Below are positions 1 through 5,226 of a stretch of 5,593 bases of DNA, one piece after another. The stretch comes from Thiotrichaceae bacterium (GTDB taxonomy: Bacteria > Pseudomonadota > Gammaproteobacteria > SZUA-229), in assembly GCA_002746365.1 (NCBI GenBank), contig NVWZ01000001.1, positions 100,807 to 106,399 on the forward strand, in the 5' to 3' direction. Position 1 is the stretch's first letter. Every line of letters begins with the position of its first letter. Made by a program: the position numbers and the translations under genes. The notes under the pieces are model-generated. The model made no database searches. It was not told where the DNA came from and saw only the letters and a program-made list of their open reading frames with translations.

Positions 1-496
1 TAAATACTTTGAAATAATCCTGCCGGCTTTCATCGACACCCATATCCGTTTGTAAGGTATCCAGAATATTGATACCTTCGATATTTAAAATCGCATAGGA
101 ATGAATAATGTCGCCCTGACGAGATTTTAACGCGCCCAAAATCTCAAGTACTGCCTGACGGTTAAACGGCGGCTCAGCGTTTCGTGTAATAAATTTATTA
201 ATGGCAGGAAGGCTAGCTTCAGTCGTTAAAAAATTTGAATTTTGTCGATTAAATTGATCGATTCGATCAGCATAATTTCGGGCGGCCGAACTGAGTGCTT
301 TATTTGCACCGTCGGTCAGATTTTCTTTCATGATATAACCGTCGAGAACGGCCAGTACGGTCAATGAGACTAATACGATAATCATAAAAGCCGTGACCAA
401 CTTGGCACGCAGGGTATATTGTCTGGCAATGAATATGCCAATAACTAATAGCAGAATTCCGCTAAAAACCAACAAGCCTGCAATTTCTAATAACAC
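1..496 (-). CDS. Membrane-anchored sensor protein, N-terminal part (two TM helices plus Cache-like domain), partial
   Basis: The visible 165 residues run off the left edge. I see a hydrophobic helix at about residues 5-24, a short positively charged loop (ARQYTLRAK) and a second hydrophobic helix at about 33-55. A hydrophilic stretch follows, ending in SYAILNIEGINILDT and then DESRQDYF. That last pattern (a variable residue-rich beta strand, an 'NxxG' turn, then a Dxsxx-YF motif) is typical of extracytoplasmic Cache sensor domains. The positive-inside rule places the loop in the cytoplasm and the Cache region in the periplasm. The output domain is outside the window, so histidine kinase, diguanylate cyclase, adenylate cyclase and chemoreceptor are all possible. 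The start is a GTG: an in-frame TGA lies eight codons upstream, and a CAGGG Shine-Dalgarno (506-510) sits 9 nt before it. The gene is divergent from the peptidase gene at 622. No convincing promoter is visible in the 125-bp gap. The coding call is firm and the Cache assignment is moderate. Confidence 0.72.
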   Translation of the reverse strand, partial: MLLEIAGLLVFSGILLLVIGIFIARQYTLRAKLVTAFMIIVLVSLTVLAVLDGYIMKENLTDGANKALSSAARNYADRIDQFNRQNSNFLTTEASLPAINKFITRNAEPPFNRQAVLEILGALKSRQGDIIHSYAILNIEGINILDTLQTDMGVDESRQDYFKVF

Positions 497-621
497 GTCC
501 TTAAACCCTGTCTTTTGTCATATTAATTTATTCTTTTTATCTGGGTATCACCCATCTCTATTAGAATAGTCGTCTATAGTGTTAAATTCTATCATTAGCC
601 TTCAATTAACCCGATACTTCT

Positions 622-2577
622 ATGTCATCTCAAACAGCCAAATACGGCAACTGGACATCTATCATCTCATCAGATTTGATTGTGAGTGACAACATCACTA
701 TTGATGAACCTAAACAACATGGACAGTCCATATATTATATCGAACGAAGACCACAGGAGAATGGGCGCTGCGTTATCGTCGTTGTCAATAACAATACATC
801 CTCTGACATCCTGCCGCCGCCCTACAGTGCCCGATCACGCGTTCATGAGTACGGCGGCGGGTGTTACTGCGTTAATGCCAACATCGTCTATTTCGTCAAT
901 GACAGCGATCAGGATATCTACTGCATTAATAATAATCAGGTAAAACGCGTAACCAAAACAAACCAGCATCGCTTCGCCGATTTAGTCTTTGATCCGTCTC
1001 GTCATCGACTTATTGCCGTTTGTGAAACACACGTTGAACAAGAGGTAACCAATACGCTTGTTAGCATCGACATAGATAACGGCTCACTAGTCACCATAGA
1101 ACAAGGCGATGACTTTTATGCCAGCCCACGCTTAAACTCAACTAACGATCAATTATGCTGGCAGAGCTGGAACCACCCGAACATGCCATGGGATGGTAAT
1201 AAACTTTGGCTTGCCAGGCTGAATACTACGGGAAAAGTTGAAGATAAAAAACACATCGCGGGAGATGATAATTCTTCCGTGTTCCAACCCCAGTGGTCAC
1301 CTGATGACGAACTTTATTTTATTTCTGATAAAGACGGCTGGTGGCAGCTTTATCATCACTCGAACACAAACAATACTCAGTTAACAGAGGGTGAAAAAGA
1401 ATTAGGTTTGCCGCAGTGGGTATTTGCACAATCGACGTATGCCTTCATCGATAACTCGCGTATTCTTTGCTGCTTCCAATCGAAGGGACAAACCTCTTTA
1501 GCGACAATATCACTAACTGAGCCTTATACACTTAATATAATTTCTACATCCTGGCACGACTTTAGTTCAATCACCGCCGATAAGGGCAAGCTATGTTTTA
1601 TTGCCGCCTCGAGTTCTGAATTTCCACAATTAATATCGGCCAGCCTTGATGATAAAACTAAAAACACATTAAAAACCACGCGGATAAAAAATTCTTGCCT
1701 GCTGCCTATAGACACAAAATATTATTCAAATGCACAAAGCCTGTCCTTCACCAACCGTCACCAACAAATCGTATACGCCCATTATTACCCGCCCACTAAC
1801 CCTGATTATACAAATGAAAAAGCCATCACAGCAAATTCAGAAAAACCACCGTTAATTGTTATATGTCACGGTGGCCCAACCGGTCAGGCGGGCACTGCAC
1901 TTGACCCCAGAAAACAATTTTGGACCTCACGTGGTTTTGCTTTGCTTGATGTTAACTACAGTGGGAGCACCGGCTACGGTAAAGCATACCGTGAACGTTT
2001 AAATGGAAAGTGGGGAATACTTGATATAGAAGATTGCTGTGATGCAGCCGAATATGCCGTTACCTCCGGCTTGGCTGACAAAAACCAGTTGATTATACGT
2101 GGCAGCAGTGCCGGTGGTTATACCGTATTATCGGCGCTAACTTTTAAAAATGTTTTTTCTGCAGGCGCTAGTTATTACGGCATTTCAGAACTAACCAGTC
2201 TGGCAGAGCATACACATAAATTTGAATCACGCTATCTAGACCGGCTTATTGGCCCTTACCCCGAACAAAAATCTTTGTATGAAGAACGCTCGCCAATCAA
2301 CAGTACAGACCAGCTCAACTGCCCGGTTATTTTCTTTCAGGGTATCGAGGATAAAGTTGTACCGAAACAGCAAGCTGAAAAAATGTTTGAAGCATTAGAT
2401 AAAAAAGGTTTATCCGTTGCGGCACAATATTATGAGGGAGAGCAACATGGTTTCAGAAAAGCAAACACCATTACCCAATCACTGGAGAACGAATTAAGTT
2501 TTTACCAGTTAATATTTAAATTAAAACCTGCCGATGAGATAATTTTTAAAGGTGATATTCAATTGAAAAATATATAG
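622..2577 (+). CDS. S9 family serine peptidase (prolyl oligopeptidase / acylaminoacyl-peptidase type)
   Basis: This 651-residue protein has the usual length of bacterial S9 peptidases, cytosolic enzymes that cleave short peptides or remove N-terminal (acyl-)amino acids. No signal peptide is seen. Residues about 7-20 (KYGNWTSIISSDLI) match the conserved N-terminus of this subfamily, and RVHEYGGG (73-80) is another family signature. Residues about 40-370 form a repeat-rich region consistent with the beta-propeller that gates the active site. Residues about 390-635 are the alpha/beta-hydrolase domain. It contains the HGGP oxyanion-hole strand (416-419), nucleophile Ser496 in GSSAGG, Asp577 in GIEDKVVP and His609 in EQHGF, so the catalytic triad is intact. 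ATG 622 is the only sensible start: an in-frame TAA lies at 607-609 and the conserved N-terminus begins immediately after it. No Shine-Dalgarno sequence precedes the ATG, which is unusual here. Exact substrate specificity cannot be read from sequence. The gene stands alone and converges on the Nudix gene. Confidence 0.93.
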   Translation: MSSQTAKYGNWTSIISSDLIVSDNITIDEPKQHGQSIYYIERRPQENGRCVIVVVNNNTSSDILPPPYSARSRVHEYGGGCYCVNANIVYFVNDSDQDIYCINNNQVKRVTKTNQHRFADLVFDPSRHRLIAVCETHVEQEVTNTLVSIDIDNGSLVTIEQGDDFYASPRLNSTNDQLCWQSWNHPNMPWDGNKLWLARLNTTGKVEDKKHIAGDDNSSVFQPQWSPDDELYFISDKDGWWQLYHHSNTNNTQLTEGEKELGLPQWVFAQSTYAFIDNSRILCCFQSKGQTSLATISLTEPYTLNIISTSWHDFSSITADKGKLCFIAASSSEFPQLISASLDDKTKNTLKTTRIKNSCLLPIDTKYYSNAQSLSFTNRHQQIVYAHYYPPTNPDYTNEKAITANSEKPPLIVICHGGPTGQAGTALDPRKQFWTSRGFALLDVNYSGSTGYGKAYRERLNGKWGILDIEDCCDAAEYAVTSGLADKNQLIIRGSSAGGYTVLSALTFKNVFSAGASYYGISELTSLAEHTHKFESRYLDRLIGPYPEQKSLYEERSPINSTDQLNCPVIFFQGIEDKVVPKQQAEKMFEALDKKGLSVAAQYYEGEQHGFRKANTITQSLENELSFYQLIFKLKPADEIIFKGDIQLKNI

Positions 2578-2603
2578 CGCACCTCACTACTGTCCCGTTA
2601 ACT

Positions 2604-2708
2604 CGTCATTCTGGTGAAGGCCAGAATCTATCCATCAGAAAATAAAAAAATTCTGGCTAAATACCACTCTAAACAGTGGATACCGGCTAAAAACATGCAG
2701 GTATGACG
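2604..2708. repeat. REP/MITE-like palindromic element of about 105 bp, CGTCAT/ATGACG ends
   Basis: The element opens with CGTCATTCTGG and closes with GCAGGTATGACG, giving 6-bp perfect terminal inverted repeats. Inside are three small stems. ATTCTGG (2608-2614) pairs with CCAGAAT (2621-2627). CCACT (2664-2668) pairs with AGTGG (2675-2679). TACCGGC (2681-2687) pairs with GCAGGTA (2697-2703) with one mismatch. GCCAGAAT (2620-2627) can alternatively pair with ATTCTGGC (2650-2657), so two mutually exclusive folds exist. The pattern 'GGATACCGGCTAAAAACATGC' resembles dispersed intergenic repeats I recall from gammaproteobacterial genomes. It starts 27 nt after the peptidase stop codon and may protect or end that transcript. 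No target-site duplication is evident. Confidence 0.7.
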
Positions 2709-2820
2709 GATGTCATGTTATTTTCATGTCTACCAGGTCACATTTCTGTGCTTCATCTGTACCTAGCTACTAATGCGAACGTAGTCAAAATTCTTACTGC
2801 AGAGAAAAGAGTTATATTAT

Positions 2821-2902
2821 CGTCATTGCGAGCGGAGCGTGGCAATCTTCTGTGGGCGATTCTGCCGCTTACGGAGATTGCCACGCTCCGCTCGCAATGA
2901 CG
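2821..2902. repeat. Perfect 28-bp inverted repeat with a 26-nt loop (REP/MITE-like)
   Basis: Positions 2821-2848 are an exact reverse complement of 2875-2902, so transcription in either direction gives a 28-bp uninterrupted stem with a 26-nt loop (2849-2874). The arm begins CGTCATTGCGAGCGGAGCG, a motif I recall from widely dispersed bacterial intergenic palindromes. It ends 12 nt from the stop codon of the minus-strand Nudix gene. It could therefore act as a 3'-end stabiliser or a factor-dependent stop for that transcript. The bases beyond it are A/T-rich without a clean T-run, so it is not a textbook intrinsic terminator. Arm identity of 28/28 suggests recent insertion or selection on pairing. 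Confidence 0.88.
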
Positions 2903-2914
2903 GGGATCATATCC

Positions 2915-3478
2915 CTAAAAATAATTCACCACAAAAGAATCATTACTCTGTTTGATAATATCGCCGTAATGGGTAACAAACTCGCCCTTTTTCTTATCCT
3001 GGTAATAAACTTTCAGAGTTTCAGTAATTACTTGAAATGCCATATTCTGCCAGGGGATTTCATTTTCAGTCATTAATGCCACTTCCAGGCTTTCGATACC
3101 GGGATTAGCCAGGCCCTCAACCAGATCACCACGATACAGGGTATACACCTGATTGATGTGCGCAATACTGAACACACAAAACAATGTCATGTTGTCGACT
3201 TTTGCATTCGCTTCTTCTGCCGTCTCTCGTGCTGCGCCTTGTAGATTGGTTTCTTCATTCTCCATAAATCCGGCGGGCAATGTCCACAATCCATGGCGTG
3301 GTTCGATGGCGCGTTTACACAGCAAAATTTTATCCTGCCACTCTGCAATACAGCCCGTCACAATTTTCGGATTTTCATAATGGATAATTTCACAGGCAAC
3401 ACACACATACCGAAGGCGATTATCACCTTCTGGCACAACCAGACTTACTTTTTCACCACACGCGGAACAAAAGTTCAC
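2915..3478 (-). CDS. Nudix hydrolase with N-terminal zinc ribbon
   Basis: This is a 187-residue protein. The N-terminus carries a zinc ribbon with Cys4-x2-Cys7-Gly and Cys26-x2-Cys29, then the conserved HYENPKIV segment (33-40) that links such ribbons to the catalytic domain. The Nudix box spans 70-92 with Gly70, Glu76, Arg84, Glu85, Glu88 and Glu89 all in place, so metal binding and hydrolysis should be intact. The usual Gly after the EE pair is Asn91 (EEANA). Nudix enzymes cleave nucleoside diphosphates linked to another moiety. Zinc-ribbon members are often annotated as ADP-ribose or NADH pyrophosphatase-like, but the substrate cannot be fixed here. The start is GTG, supported by an AAGAGGA ribosome site 8 nt upstream and by the ribbon beginning at residue 4. 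It lies 49 nt downstream of the DUF465 gene on the same strand, so the two probably share a transcript. Confidence 0.92.
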   Translation of the reverse strand: MNFCSACGEKVSLVVPEGDNRLRYVCVACEIIHYENPKIVTGCIAEWQDKILLCKRAIEPRHGLWTLPAGFMENEETNLQGAARETAEEANAKVDNMTLFCVFSIAHINQVYTLYRGDLVEGLANPGIESLEVALMTENEIPWQNMAFQVITETLKVYYQDKKKGEFVTHYGDIIKQSNDSFVVNYF

Positions 3479-3486
3479 AATAGCTA

Positions 3487-3493
3487 TCCTCTT
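3487..3493 (-). promoter_or_regulatory. Shine-Dalgarno site setting the GTG start of the Nudix gene
   Basis: AAGAGGA on the minus strand ends 8 nt before the GTG at 3478-3476. No ATG lies nearby in frame, and the zinc-ribbon cysteines start at residue 4, so this site fixes the GTG as the true start. Confidence 0.75.
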
Positions 3494-3527
3494 AAAGATA
3501 CTTCGATATTTAACAAGGGGTTGAATA

Positions 3528-3746
3528 CTAAGCGAGAATATCCGGAATCAGTGCATTCTCAAACTGTAAAATGGAATCTTTAAGCAAAAGTTTGCGTTTT
3601 TTGAATCGTTTCAGCTGTAATTCTTCGACATCGGGCGAATGCAGCAAACGATTGATAACATCATCAAGGTCACGATGTTCTTGCCTAAGTTCAAACAGGC
3701 GATCCTCGAGTTTTTGTTTTTCTTCTTCAGTTAGTGGCTGACTCAT
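3528..3746 (-). CDS. DUF465 / YdcH family small protein
   Basis: This is a 72-residue, highly charged, almost wholly helical protein without membrane segments. Residues about 5-58 form a likely helical hairpin or coiled coil: a first helix LTEEEKQKLEDRLFELRQEH, the turn-proximal DLDDVINRL, and a second helix containing LKRFKKRKLLLKDSI. The pairing of an 'EH..LDD.I..L' segment with 'LK..K..LKD.I' is the signature of the DUF465/YdcH family, whose members are usually 70-80 residues and have no settled function. The start is ATG 3746; no strong Shine-Dalgarno sequence precedes it. It is the first gene of a probable two-gene unit with the Nudix hydrolase 49 nt downstream, and it is divergent from arsR across a 101-bp gap. 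Assignment to the family is from the motif pattern only. Confidence 0.82.
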   Translation of the reverse strand: MSQPLTEEEKQKLEDRLFELRQEHRDLDDVINRLLHSPDVEELQLKRFKKRKLLLKDSILQFENALIPDILA

Positions 3747-3760
3747 CGCGGTAAATTCTA

Positions 3761-3770
3761 GTTATAATAT
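3761..3770 (-). promoter_or_regulatory. Possible -10 region for the DUF465-Nudix unit
   Basis: Read on the minus strand this is ATATTATAAC, offering overlapping TATTAT and TATAAC hexamers about 15-18 nt before the DUF465 ATG. No recognisable -35 lies 16-18 nt further upstream, so this is a weak call based on position and A/T content. Confidence 0.25.
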
Positions 3771-3812
3771 CTCAGTAGATAGTTAGATGATGATACTACT
3801 GAAAAAAATTTC

Positions 3813-3840
3813 TTGCATTTATTTTTCATAATACTATAAT
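3813..3840 (+). promoter_or_regulatory. Sigma-70-type promoter of arsRM
   Basis: TTGCAT (3813-3818) and a consensus TATAAT (3835-3840) are separated by 16 bp. Transcription should begin about 6-8 nt after the -10, at roughly 3847-3848, which coincides with the arsR ATG at 3848. The -10 box is also the outer part of the left arm of the operator palindrome, so repressor binding would block polymerase directly. Confidence 0.75.
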
Positions 3841-3860
3841 TCGAAATATGTCGAATTATA
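3835..3860. promoter_or_regulatory. 26-bp near-perfect palindrome: probable ArsR operator over the -10 and start codon
   Basis: The left arm TATAATTCGA (3835-3844) is the exact reverse complement of the right arm TCGAATTATA (3851-3860). In the 6-bp centre only the 3845/3850 pair fails, so 24 of 26 bases are symmetric. The axis falls between 3847 and 3848, directly before the A of the arsR ATG. ArsR/SmtB repressors are dimers known to bind AT-rich imperfect palindromes at or near their own -10/start regions, so autoregulation is the natural reading. The symmetry is seen directly; binding is inferred. Confidence 0.78.
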
Positions 3861-4180
3861 AAACTATTGAGCCAGAAAAACTCGTTGATATTTTCAAAGC
3901 ACTCGCCAACGACCATCGCCTGAAAATATACAATATACTAACGAGCTGCTGCACACCAGGCACCCGTTGTGCCAGCGACGAAGTCTTCAGCTGCTGTGTC
4001 GGCGACCTGGACTCCCAGTTAAATATCGCTGCTTCGACTCTATCACACCATCTTAAAGAACTGCATCGCGCCGGTTTAATTCATATGAAACGTGATGGCA
4101 AGCAGGTATTTTGCTCGGTTAATACGGAAGCCATGCAACAGTTACAAAATATTTTTTCCAACAAATTTAGTGGGAGTTAA
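3848..4180 (+). CDS. arsR: Cysteine-rich ArsR/SmtB-family transcriptional repressor
   Basis: This 110-residue protein has the typical ArsR length. Residues 12-31 (LVDIFKALANDHRLKIYNIL) are the conserved first helices. Residues about 51-78 form the winged-helix DNA-reading unit, with the recognition helix around STLSHHLKEL (63-72), followed by the wing MKRDGKQVFCSVN (80-92). Six cysteines are present: Cys34, Cys35, Cys41, Cys49, Cys50 and Cys89. Five of them crowd the segment just before the helix-turn-helix, where classical ArsR carries a shorter ELCVCDL metal site. They are the likely ligands for trivalent arsenic or a related thiophilic metalloid. Coupling to arsM downstream (3-nt gap) supports an arsenical inducer. 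ATG 3848 is the only Met start and lacks a Shine-Dalgarno sequence. The promoter position implies a leaderless or near-leaderless mRNA. The first five codons lie within the operator palindrome. Confidence 0.92.
   Translation: MSNYKTIEPEKLVDIFKALANDHRLKIYNILTSCCTPGTRCASDEVFSCCVGDLDSQLNIAASTLSHHLKELHRAGLIHMKRDGKQVFCSVNTEAMQQLQNIFSNKFSGS
4172..4176 (+). promoter_or_regulatory. Shine-Dalgarno site of arsM inside the end of arsR
   Basis: GGGAG ends 7 nt before the arsM ATG at 4184 and overlaps the last codons of arsR, whose TAA is at 4178-4180. Ribosomes finishing arsR would cover this site, so translation of the two genes is probably coupled. Confidence 0.8.
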
Positions 4181-4183
4181 GTT

Positions 4184-5044
4184 ATGAACCAACCCGTCGA
4201 TCAGGCCAGCAATCAAAAAAAGGCAGATGAAATTAGACAAAACGTACGCGACAGCTATGCCCAGGTCGCCGAAGCCAGTAATGAAGGCAGTAGCTGTGGC
4301 ACCGACACCAGCTGTTGTGGCGTTTCCGATGATGCGGCAATTAACACGTTGGTTTCAACACGACTAGGCTACAGCGAAGATGATCTCGACACAGTGCCGG
4401 AAGGTGCTGACATGGGTCTGGGTTGTGGCAACCCTCGCGCCATCGCCAGTATCCAGCCGGGTGAAACCATTCTTGATCTGGGCAGTGGTGGCGGTTTCGA
4501 CTGTTTTCTTGCAGCGGCTGAAACCGGAGAAACCGGACAGGTCATTGGTATTGATATGACACCCACCATGATATCGAAAGCACGCAATAATGCCGAAAAA
4601 GGTCAATACAATCAGGTTGAATTTCGGCTGGGTGAAATCGAGCACATGCCGGTTGCGAATGATACCGTCGATGTCATCATTTCCAATTGCGTAATCAATC
4701 TTTCGCCCGATAAAAAACAGGTCTTCAATGAAGCCTTCCGTGTATTAAAACCCGGTGGTCGCCTTGCTATCTCCGACGTGGTCGCTAGTACGGAACTACC
4801 CGATGAAATTAGAGATGACCTGGCGTTATATTCCGGTTGCATGGCAGGGGCATCACAAATTTCAGAGTTGCGCTCTATTTTGCAAAATAATGGTTTTGAA
4901 AAAATTAACATCTCGCCCAAAGATGAATCAAAAGACTTTATAAAAGACTGGGCACCGGGTCGAGGTGTTGAAGATTACGTCTTATCAGCAACCATCGAAG
5001 CAGTAAAACCGGGTGGTGACTGTGGTGGTGGTAGTTGTTGTTAG
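4184..5044 (+). CDS. arsM: Arsenite S-adenosylmethionine methyltransferase
   Basis: This 286-residue protein is in the range of bacterial ArsM, a cytosolic enzyme that transfers methyl groups from S-adenosylmethionine to As(III), giving methylated and eventually volatile arsenicals. The class I Rossmann fold is clear: motif I ILDLGSGGGFDCF (96-108), the acidic-loop GIDMTPTMI (122-130), and ISNCVINLSPDK (166-177) leading to VLKPGGRLAISDVV (187-200). The arsenic-binding cysteines are in the expected contexts: Cys81 in GLGCGNP, Cys169 in NCVINLS and Cys219 in SGCMAGA. They correspond to the three essential cysteines of characterised algal ArsM. N-terminal Cys38, Cys44 and Cys45 lie where a fourth conserved cysteine (Cys44 of the algal enzyme) is expected. 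The tail ends in a Gly/Cys cluster (277-286, Cys280, Cys285, Cys286). It is the second gene of arsRM, 3 nt after arsR, and is presumably induced with it. Confidence is high from the three cysteine contexts. Confidence 0.94.
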   Translation: MNQPVDQASNQKKADEIRQNVRDSYAQVAEASNEGSSCGTDTSCCGVSDDAAINTLVSTRLGYSEDDLDTVPEGADMGLGCGNPRAIASIQPGETILDLGSGGGFDCFLAAAETGETGQVIGIDMTPTMISKARNNAEKGQYNQVEFRLGEIEHMPVANDTVDVIISNCVINLSPDKKQVFNEAFRVLKPGGRLAISDVVASTELPDEIRDDLALYSGCMAGASQISELRSILQNNGFEKINISPKDESKDFIKDWAPGRGVEDYVLSATIEAVKPGGDCGGGSCC

Positions 5045-5062
5045 ATTCCATTGACGACTCTT

Positions 5063-5207
5063 AGCGGACATTTAAAAGATTAAAAACGGTTAGTCCGCGA
5101 ATAACGCAAAAGACGCGAAAAAAATAAAAGAAACAATATTTTATTTGCGGTTTTTTTGCGTTCTTTGCGTTATTCGCGGACAAGATTTTTTCTTTTAAAA
5201 GTCCGCT
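5063..5207. repeat. 145-bp MITE-like imperfect inverted repeat
   Basis: The ends are AGCGGAC (5063-5069) and GTCCGCT (5201-5207). TTTAAAAGA (5071-5079) pairs with TCTTTTAAA (5191-5199). After a short asymmetric bulge, an 18-bp perfect block (5093-5110, starting GTCCGCGAATAACG) pairs with 5164-5181. Further inward, GACGCGAAAAAA-type bases (5112-5123) pair with 5151-5162 using wobbles. Almost the whole element folds back on itself around a loop near 5124-5150. It fills the gap between arsM (stop at 5044) and the oppositely oriented msrB (stop at 5227), starting 18 nt from one stop and ending 19 nt from the other. No transposase or obvious target duplication is seen. It probably serves as the 3' structure for both transcripts. 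Confidence 0.85.
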
Positions 5208-5226
5208 CATGGCCGATAACAAAAAT

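Larger units (their letters stand above)
2578..2914. other. Convergent intergenic region with two palindromic repeats
   Basis: This 337-bp gap separates the ends of the S9 peptidase (+) and the Nudix hydrolase (-). It holds two distinct palindromic elements (2604-2708 and 2821-2902) that share CGTCAT...ATGACG termini. The 112 bp between them (2709-2820) shows no gene, promoter or repeat that I can recognise. Short open frames here read through the repeats and resemble no protein family. No hairpin followed by a T-run is seen, so transcription from either side may end in the palindromes themselves. Confidence 0.75.

Noticed and set aside
255..269. Perfect 7-bp dyad TGATCGA-T-TCGATCA resembling an operator
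   Set aside because: It lies inside the sensor coding region and follows from the codons for Asp-Arg-Ile-Asp; it is not near a promoter.
542..554. Small inverted repeat TGGGT-ATC-ACCCA upstream of the S9 peptidase gene
   Set aside because: The arms are only 5 bp with a 3-nt centre and are not aligned with any credible promoter, so chance is sufficient.
515..580. Promoter candidates for the S9 peptidase (TTGTCA at 515-520 with TATCTG at 538-543; TATAGT at 575-580)
   Set aside because: The first has a poor -10, and the second lacks a -35 at 16-18 bp. Neither is strong enough to list.
2821..2902. Possible CRISPR repeat or tRNA-like structure from the strong palindrome
   Set aside because: There is a single stem with no periodic spacers, cloverleaf or CCA end. 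It fits a dispersed palindromic repeat.
2703..3076. Two overlapping plus-strand open frames (2703-2900 and 2852-3076)
   Set aside because: They run through the palindromic repeat and into the antisense of the Nudix gene, have no ribosome site and show no protein-like motifs.
4364..4920. Antisense open frames within arsM
   Set aside because: They are shadows of the well-supported methyltransferase frame and have no recognisable product.
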